In this document: positions 59,227 to 64,000 of the stretch, piece by piece
Numbering within the stretch: the first letter of the stretch is position 1
How the letters are laid out: every line of letters starts with the position of its first letter
Assembly (NCBI GenBank): GCA_036489775.1
Contig: DASXFC010000038.1
Coordinates: 1-64,000, forward strand
DNA: 64,000 nt
From: Bog-473 sp036489775
Lineage (GTDB): Bacteria > Actinomycetota > Acidimicrobiia > Acidimicrobiales > RAAP-2
Direction of reading: 5' to 3'
Notes under the pieces: generated by a model
Databases searched by the model: none
Seen by the model: the letters and a program-made list of their open reading frames with translations, nothing else
Told to the model about the DNA's origin: nothing
Translations under genes and position numbers: made by a program

Positions 59227-60864
59227 CTACGACACCCAGATCTGCGTGGGCCAGAGCACGCCCTCATCGAAGGCGATGGCCTTGGTGCCGTTCAGCGTCT
59301 TGGGGTTGGCGAAGTTCTGCACCTTGGGGTCGGCGATGACCGCCCACGTGTCACGGTCGGCCCAGATGTAGGGCACGTCCTCATTCAGGTACTGGTTCAG
59401 CTGCTGGTACGCCTTGGTCCGCTCCGCCTTGTTGGCGGTGGTCCGACCAGCGGTGAGCGCAGCCTGAATGCGCGGGTCCGAGTTGCGGGCCATGTTGAGC
59501 GCCAACGGCGGGCTGGTGGTGGTGGTGGAGAACCAGACGTAGTTGAGGTCGGGGTCCACCGCGCCGAACTGGCGCCAGGCCGTGGCCTCGTAGGTGCCGG
59601 CCAAGGCGTCGTTGATCAACGACGCCTGGGCCGCGATCGCGATGGTCATCTTGGCTCCGACATCGCCCCACAGCTGCTGGAGGTACTGGGCCCCTCGCAG
59701 AACCTGCGAGCTACTGGTGGAGTTGAAGGTGAAGGAGACCGACTGGCCCGTCTCGGCCTCGACCTCCTTGATCAGCTTGGAGGCCTGCTTGGCGTTGTTC
59801 GTCTTGTAGGCCGTCTTGGAGTAATAGGGGGTGCCCTGTTGGAAGAGGCCGTACATCGGGGCGTTGACCCCGCCGTCGATCTCCTTGGCGTACTGCACCG
59901 GATTGGAGGCCAGCGCCAGGGCCTGGCGCAACTTGAGATTGTTGAACGGCGGCTTCGAGGTGTTGAGCATGACGCAGGCCACGGTGGGTTCCCCCAGCAC
60001 CGGGCCGCTGTTGTCGTAGTACGAGTACGAGTGGTCGCCCCGGAACTCGAGCAGCGATGTGGGCACGTTGGTGTGCATCATGTCGATGGTCCCGGACTTG
60101 AGCGCCGAGACCCGGGCGTTGGGGTCGATGATCGGCTTGAAGGTGATGGAGTCCAGGTAGGGGAACCCCTTGCGCCAGTACTTCGGATTCGCCGTGGCGG
60201 TGAAGTGGTCATTGGGGACCCACTCCTTGAAGATGAACGGCCCGGTGCCCACTGGGTTCGAGGTGCCGTCGGCGGCCGCCAGCATGGAGGGGGCCGCGAT
60301 GTAGCCGGTCTGGGCCTGGGCCAGGTAGTAAGGGAACGGCACCCAGGGCGACTTCATGTCGATGCGCACCGACATCGGTCCCGTGATGACCGCGTCCTTG
60401 ATCATGGAGGCGAAGGCCGGCCCGGTCAGGATGGAGGTGGCCTGCTTCTCGATGTTGGTGTGCAGCGCGGTGGCGTTGAGCGGCGTGCCGTCGTGGAAGT
60501 TGATGCCCGAGCGCAGCGTGATGGTCCACGCCGTGTAGTCCGCGTTGGGGACGATGGACTCGGCCAGGTAGCCCTGCACCTCCCCGGTCGAGGTGACGAT
60601 GGCCAGCGGGTCGAAGACACAGCGCCCGTAGAGGAAGCCACCCTCGTCCCAGCGGGCCGTGGTGGGGTCGAAACCACCCTCCTCGGTGTCGATGCCGAAG
60701 GTGACCGAGCCACCCCGCTTGGGCTTGGCGGTCGAGATCCCGTTGCGGCCGGTGCCGTTGGTCAGCGACGCCCCGGCCCACTCGTCGTCCGCACCCAGCA
60801 GCGCCAGTCCGGCACCCAGCGCGGCGCTCCCGGCCAGGAAAGATCGGCGATCAAAGCGTGCCAT
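59227..60864 (-). CDS. ABC transporter substrate-binding protein, family 5 (oligopeptide type), Tat signal
   Basis: 545 residues. FDRRSFLAGSAALGAGLALLG is a twin-arginine signal (RRSFL). The family 5 core has GGFLYGRCVFDPLAI, LRSGINFHDGTPLNATA, NPVGTGPFIFKEW and ADRDTWAVIADPKVQNF. No lipobox Cys is seen. It binds peptides, nickel or other solutes for uptake. No permease or ATPase gene is adjacent, so it is an orphan here. Convergent with the ABC-F gene, with a gap of three bases. Confidence 0.9.
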   Translation of the reverse strand: MARFDRRSFLAGSAALGAGLALLGADDEWAGASLTNGTGRNGISTAKPKRGGSVTFGIDTEEGGFDPTTARWDEGGFLYGRCVFDPLAIVTSTGEVQGYLAESIVPNADYTAWTITLRSGINFHDGTPLNATALHTNIEKQATSILTGPAFASMIKDAVITGPMSVRIDMKSPWVPFPYYLAQAQTGYIAAPSMLAAADGTSNPVGTGPFIFKEWVPNDHFTATANPKYWRKGFPYLDSITFKPIIDPNARVSALKSGTIDMMHTNVPTSLLEFRGDHSYSYYDNSGPVLGEPTVACVMLNTSKPPFNNLKLRQALALASNPVQYAKEIDGGVNAPMYGLFQQGTPYYSKTAYKTNNAKQASKLIKEVEAETGQSVSFTFNSTSSSQVLRGAQYLQQLWGDVGAKMTIAIAAQASLINDALAGTYEATAWRQFGAVDPDLNYVWFSTTTTSPPLALNMARNSDPRIQAALTAGRTTANKAERTKAYQQLNQYLNEDVPYIWADRDTWAVIADPKVQNFANPKTLNGTKAIAFDEGVLWPTQIWVS

Positions 60865-61067
60865 TCGAAACCCCCACGTGTCTCACAGTTGGCCCTACCG
60901 TCACCCCCCGGTGACCCCGCCGGCACACTAGCCCCCGACCCGCGCGGAATAGATGACAGTGCAGCGTGCGGGGCAGGCTCGAGGGTGTGGCAACCTGGCC
61001 GGGTCCGGCGGCGTACGGCGGTCGGACAACACGGACCGACCGCGCTGGCGGTCAGAGCGGAGGAACG

Positions 61068-61550
61068 ATGGCGATCGCAGTGGGAGACCGCATCCCGGAC
61101 GTGAAGGTGTACACCTTCGGCGAGAAGGGACCTGAGGCCACCACTTCAGGTGCCGTACTCGGGACGGGCAAGGTCGTGCTCTTTGCGGTGCCCGGCGCCT
61201 TCACGCCCACCTGCTCGGACCACCACCTGCCCGGGTTCGTCTTCCGGGGCGAGGAGCTCCGGGCCAAGGGCGTCGACCAGGTGGTCTGTGTGTCGGTCAA
61301 CGACGCCTTCGTCATGGAGGCCTGGGCCAAGAGCCAGGATGTCGGTGACTCGGTGCTGATGATGGCCGACGGTAACGGCGAGTTCGCCGAGGCCATGGGC
61401 CTGGTGATGGACGGCAGCGGCTTCGGTCTGGGCAGCCGGTCCCAGCGCTATGCCGCCGTCATCGAGGACGGTGTGGTGACCTGGCTCGGTGTCGAGCCCG
61501 GCCCCGGCCTCAACGCCAGCTCGGCCGAAGAGGTGCTGGCCGCGCTCTGA
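61068..61550 (+). CDS. peroxiredoxin (Prx5-type)
   Basis: 160 residues: GDRIPDVKVYTFG, peroxidatic site FAVPGAFTPTCSDHHLPGF (P-x3-T-P-T-C), CVSVNDAFVMEAWAK and GLGSRSQRYAAVIEDGVV. No resolving Cys equivalent is obvious, so it probably uses an external thiol, here possibly mycothiol- or thioredoxin-based. GGAGG seven bases before the ATG fixes the start. Confidence 0.93.
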   Translation: MAIAVGDRIPDVKVYTFGEKGPEATTSGAVLGTGKVVLFAVPGAFTPTCSDHHLPGFVFRGEELRAKGVDQVVCVSVNDAFVMEAWAKSQDVGDSVLMMADGNGEFAEAMGLVMDGSGFGLGSRSQRYAAVIEDGVVTWLGVEPGPGLNASSAEEVLAAL

Positions 61551-61562
61551 GCCGGCCCGACC

Positions 61563-62978
61563 TCACGTCACCCAGTAGCCCAGGTTGTAGAGAGCCTGGA
61601 AGAGCAGCGCCGCCACCACGCAGCCACCGAGGGCGAAGCAGATCAGCGCGGGCCGGCGCCGGACCAGCAGGGCACCGGACAGGTAGAGCGGCATGGCCAC
61701 CGCCACGAAGCGCGCCTCGCCTTCGCTCGAGGCGTAGGTGGGCAGGGCGTAGGGCGAGATCGTGGTGCAGGCGGCGATGAGGACGATCACCACCGCGGCG
61801 ACGATGAAGGGGAGGGGGACCGAGAGGGATCCCACTCCGGCCGAGGTGAGGCGGCCAGACCGCCACTGCACCACCCAAAGGCCAACCATGGTGAGGACCA
61901 GTGCCGCGGCTACCACCAGCGCGCTGTCGTCGAGGATCCAGATCCACCGCGTGTTGGAGAGTGACGGCACGCCGGGGGCCACGGTCGGGATGTAGTGCTC
62001 GAGGGCGAGCACGTTGCGGTAGAGGCCGACGAAGGGGAAATGCTCGGATCGTTTCCAGTACTTCTGCACCGGATCGAACTCGAAGGGGTGGTGGAAGCGG
62101 GACCACAGGTAGCCCGAGTAGGCGGCGATGCCCAGCCCGCTGACCACCACGTAGCCGATGGCGCGCACGATGCCCCGGCGGGCCAGGAGCGCCCCCACCA
62201 GAATGGCCAGGGTCAGGGCGACCGATTCGGGTGAGGTGGCCGAGGCGAAGGCGGCCACCCCGGCGGCCCACCAGAAGCGACCGCGCTCGATCAAGGTCAG
62301 CACCAAGATGATCTCGAAGGCGAACAGCGCCTCCGAGTACGGCGACAGGTAGAAGAGGCTGGCCGGAAACCAGCAGAAGGCGACGGTGGCGATCAGAGCC
62401 ACCCGGGTGTCCCAGAGACGATCAGCCAACCGGTAGAGGAGGACGGCTGCGCCCACCAGAGCGACCCACGACACGACCAGGCCCGAGTCCAGATAGCTGA
62501 GGGCGCCGCCGGTCGCGCCGTGCACGGCGGCGATGAGCAGCGGGTAGCCAGGGAAGAAGGCAGTGTGCTGGGCCAGATCGGCCGGATGCACCTGATAGCC
62601 GTGCTGGGCGATATCGAGGTAGTAGGCGCTGTCCCAGCGGTCGAAGCCGCCCAGCCAGGTGTTCGGGCTCAAGATGGCGCCACCCAGGTCCTGGGCCGAC
62701 TTGGGCAGCAGATCCAGGACGAGATGGGCGAAGACGATGCCCAGTCCGATGCGCGAGACGGCGATCCAGAAGGGCGCCGACACCGCCGACCAGAACGTAC
62801 GCATCGAGGTGGCGTAGTCCCGGGGTGGGGCCGCGGTCGGGGTCGGGCGAGGGGCCGCGTGGCGGGGGGCGGGAGGCGTCAGCGGCTCCTGGACGCCCGT
62901 CTCCACCAGGTCATGGTACGTGACCAGCTTTCCCCCCGAGGGTTGCCCGAACCGTAGGCCAAGGGGGGTTGCCGACAA
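61563..62978 (-). CDS. PIG-V-like GT-C mannosyltransferase, membrane protein
   Basis: 471 residues with about ten helices. FDRWDSAYYLDIAQHGYQ carries the acidic first-loop motif of GT-C transferases, and HTAFFPGYPLLIAAV is the PIG-V-like second motif. These enzymes use polyprenyl-phosphate mannose to glycosylate lipids or proteins outside the membrane. A Pro-rich cytoplasmic N-terminus of about 60 residues precedes helix 1. The start is uncertain: TTG 62978 gives the longest form and GTG 62906 is an alternative. Confidence 0.82.
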   Translation of the reverse strand: MSATPLGLRFGQPSGGKLVTYHDLVETGVQEPLTPPAPRHAAPRPTPTAAPPRDYATSMRTFWSAVSAPFWIAVSRIGLGIVFAHLVLDLLPKSAQDLGGAILSPNTWLGGFDRWDSAYYLDIAQHGYQVHPADLAQHTAFFPGYPLLIAAVHGATGGALSYLDSGLVVSWVALVGAAVLLYRLADRLWDTRVALIATVAFCWFPASLFYLSPYSEALFAFEIILVLTLIERGRFWWAAGVAAFASATSPESVALTLAILVGALLARRGIVRAIGYVVVSGLGIAAYSGYLWSRFHHPFEFDPVQKYWKRSEHFPFVGLYRNVLALEHYIPTVAPGVPSLSNTRWIWILDDSALVVAAALVLTMVGLWVVQWRSGRLTSAGVGSLSVPLPFIVAAVVIVLIAACTTISPYALPTYASSEGEARFVAVAMPLYLSGALLVRRRPALICFALGGCVVAALLFQALYNLGYWVT

Positions 62979-62979
62979 C

Positions 62980-63009
62980 TTGACCTAATCAGTCGGATTT
63001 ATGTAAAAT
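62980..63009 (+). promoter_or_regulatory. sigma-70-type promoter of the final gene
   Basis: TTGACC (62980-62985), 18-base spacer, TAAAAT (63004-63009). This is the best -35/-10 pair noticed in the window. Transcription would start near 63016, about 23 bases before GTG 63039. Confidence 0.7.
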
Positions 63010-63038
63010 GAGTGCCCGCGCCGAGGCGGTGCGAGCAC

Positions 63039-64000
63039 GTGAGCAGACCAGTGACCCCCCACGACCTCCCCACGAGTGATCAGGCGCGTCCTGCGCCCGA
63101 GGAGCGCAGCCACGTCCGTCGATGGGCCGTTTGGACCATTGCCGTTGTCGGGGTTGCCCTGATTGCCATGCCGGTTGCCTTTGGGATGTTCACCAAGGCA
63201 CCCAAGGGCGCCCAGATGATGGGCCAGTTCAAGCCCTTCATGACAACGCAGCGCCTCGACGGCTACCAACTCGAATTGAAGGAGATCAACGCCGGCGTCC
63301 GCCAGACCAACGGGGCGGTGGCCCAGGCGCTCTATGCCGGTCGAGGTGGGTCGACGGCCTTCGAGAAGGCCTTCCCCGGCTTCGCCAGCTTCGACCAGCA
63401 GTGGCCGGCCATCGATCGCACCATGACCACGCTCATGGACGAGGTGCAGAGCAACCAGGGCAACTACGAGGCCATCGCCGCCCTGCCCAGCTTCCGCTTG
63501 TTCCCCTGGTTCTTCGTCGGACCGGGCGTGCTCCTCCTGGTGCTGGCTCTCCTTCTCCTGTGGCACCGGCGCCTGCGGCCGGGGGCACGCTGGGTCCTGG
63601 TCGCGCTGGGCGTCGCTCTGATCGCCGCGCCGGCCATCTTCCAGATGTTCACGCGGGCGCCCAAGGGCGGTCAGATGATGTCGGCCTTCACGAACATCGA
63701 GACGAACCAGAACGTCACCAACATCCAGAGCTACTTCGGCGCCATGGCCGAGGGACAGGGCATCATCCGCCTGGACATCGTCCCGGCCCTGGAGTCTTCG
63801 GGCCGCAGCGTGGCCCAGGTCCGCAGCGAGTTCCCGGCGGTGGCCACGCTGGACGCCCAGTGGGTGCACATCCTCAATGACATGACGCCGATGATCGGCG
63901 TCATGAGCGACAACGTCGCCAACTACCAGGCCATCAAGAGCCTGCCCCCGTTCCCGCTGTTCCCGTGGTTCTTCGTTGGGCCTGGCCTGGTCGTGGCCGG
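63039..64000 (+). CDS. internally duplicated membrane protein, 3' end outside the window
   Basis: At least 320 residues, open to the window edge. A short Pro/Arg N-terminus precedes two tandem modules. Module 1: membrane helix, GMFTKAPKGAQMMGQF, a ~100-residue loop ending NYEAIAALPSFRLFPWFFVGPGVLLLVL, then a helix. Module 2: helix, QMFTRAPKGGQMMSAF, a loop, and NYQAIKSLPPFPLFPWFFVGPG. The loops are probably extracytoplasmic. I do not recognise the family. The start at GTG 63039 is inferred from the promoter; GTG 63051 is possible. Confidence 0.7.
   Translation, partial: MSRPVTPHDLPTSDQARPAPEERSHVRRWAVWTIAVVGVALIAMPVAFGMFTKAPKGAQMMGQFKPFMTTQRLDGYQLELKEINAGVRQTNGAVAQALYAGRGGSTAFEKAFPGFASFDQQWPAIDRTMTTLMDEVQSNQGNYEAIAALPSFRLFPWFFVGPGVLLLVLALLLLWHRRLRPGARWVLVALGVALIAAPAIFQMFTRAPKGGQMMSAFTNIETNQNVTNIQSYFGAMAEGQGIIRLDIVPALESSGRSVAQVRSEFPAVATLDAQWVHILNDMTPMIGVMSDNVANYQAIKSLPPFPLFPWFFVGPGLVVA

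Overview
The window is a high-GC bacterial chromosome segment, most likely from an actinomycete and probably an Acidimicrobiia-type lineage. The pointers are a mycothiol S-conjugate amidase, luciferase-like (probably F420-dependent) oxidoreductases, a PspA-HtpX-PspAB stress operon, a DUF2469 protein beside yraN-comM-dprA, an AtuA-type catabolic cluster, and very frequent GTG starts with 1-8 nt gene overlaps. Species cannot be named from sequence alone. No rRNA, tRNA, CRISPR array, integrase, transposase or prophage gene was recognised.

Layout. 0.1-13.6 kb: secreted FKBP lipoprotein, then the conserved translation block ffh-rpsP-khpA-rimM-trmD-rplS-DUF2469, then yraN, an enoyl-CoA hydratase, an NfeD/SPFH pair, comM-dprA, a short luciferase-like protein and a large acyltransferase. 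The lepB and rnhB genes expected in this block are absent. 13.7-17.5 kb: a 1275-residue secreted IPT/TIG-repeat surface protein. 17.8-23.7 kb: fumC and a pterin dehydratase; a tyrosine phosphatase downstream of pspA-htpX-pspAB; divergent mca. 23.7-28.7 kb, minus strand: purK-purE-chbG-like followed by a tandem pair of unknown paralogues, one short and one with a long coiled coil and a C-terminal membrane anchor. 28.7-33.5 kb: small metabolic genes and an overlapping nuclease-PAP2-DsbA operon. 33.5-40.9 kb: an acyl-CoA catabolic cluster (acyl-CoA dehydrogenase, hydratase, biotin-dependent carboxylase beta and alpha subunits, AtuA) resembling acyclic terpene (Atu) degradation. 40.9-43.4 kb: channel-like membrane protein, zinc alcohol dehydrogenase, clpS.

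43.5-52.4 kb is an accessory segment: small, unrelated, mixed-orientation genes (SnoaL-like, DUF4177-like, broken beta-lactamase-like gene, APH-like kinase, SRPBCC, RidA, hydrolase, methyltransferase, HIT, isochorismatase-like, GNAT). Their spacers carry recurring palindromic junction motifs and a diverged structured repeat. One gene (HIT) is bracketed by identical 17-bp direct repeats, which suggests a gene-cassette-like organisation.

52.4-64 kb returns to ordinary metabolism: cystathionine beta-synthase plus a gamma-synthase/lyase (transsulfuration), a divergent drug-efflux MFS and ABC-F pair, an orphan oligopeptide-type binding protein, a peroxiredoxin, a PIG-V-like mannosyltransferase, and the start of an internally duplicated membrane protein that runs off the window.

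A window-wide observation is that many first genes of transcription units have a TANNNT -10-like hexamer only 5-9 nt upstream of the start codon and no Shine-Dalgarno sequence. This indicates widespread leaderless transcription.
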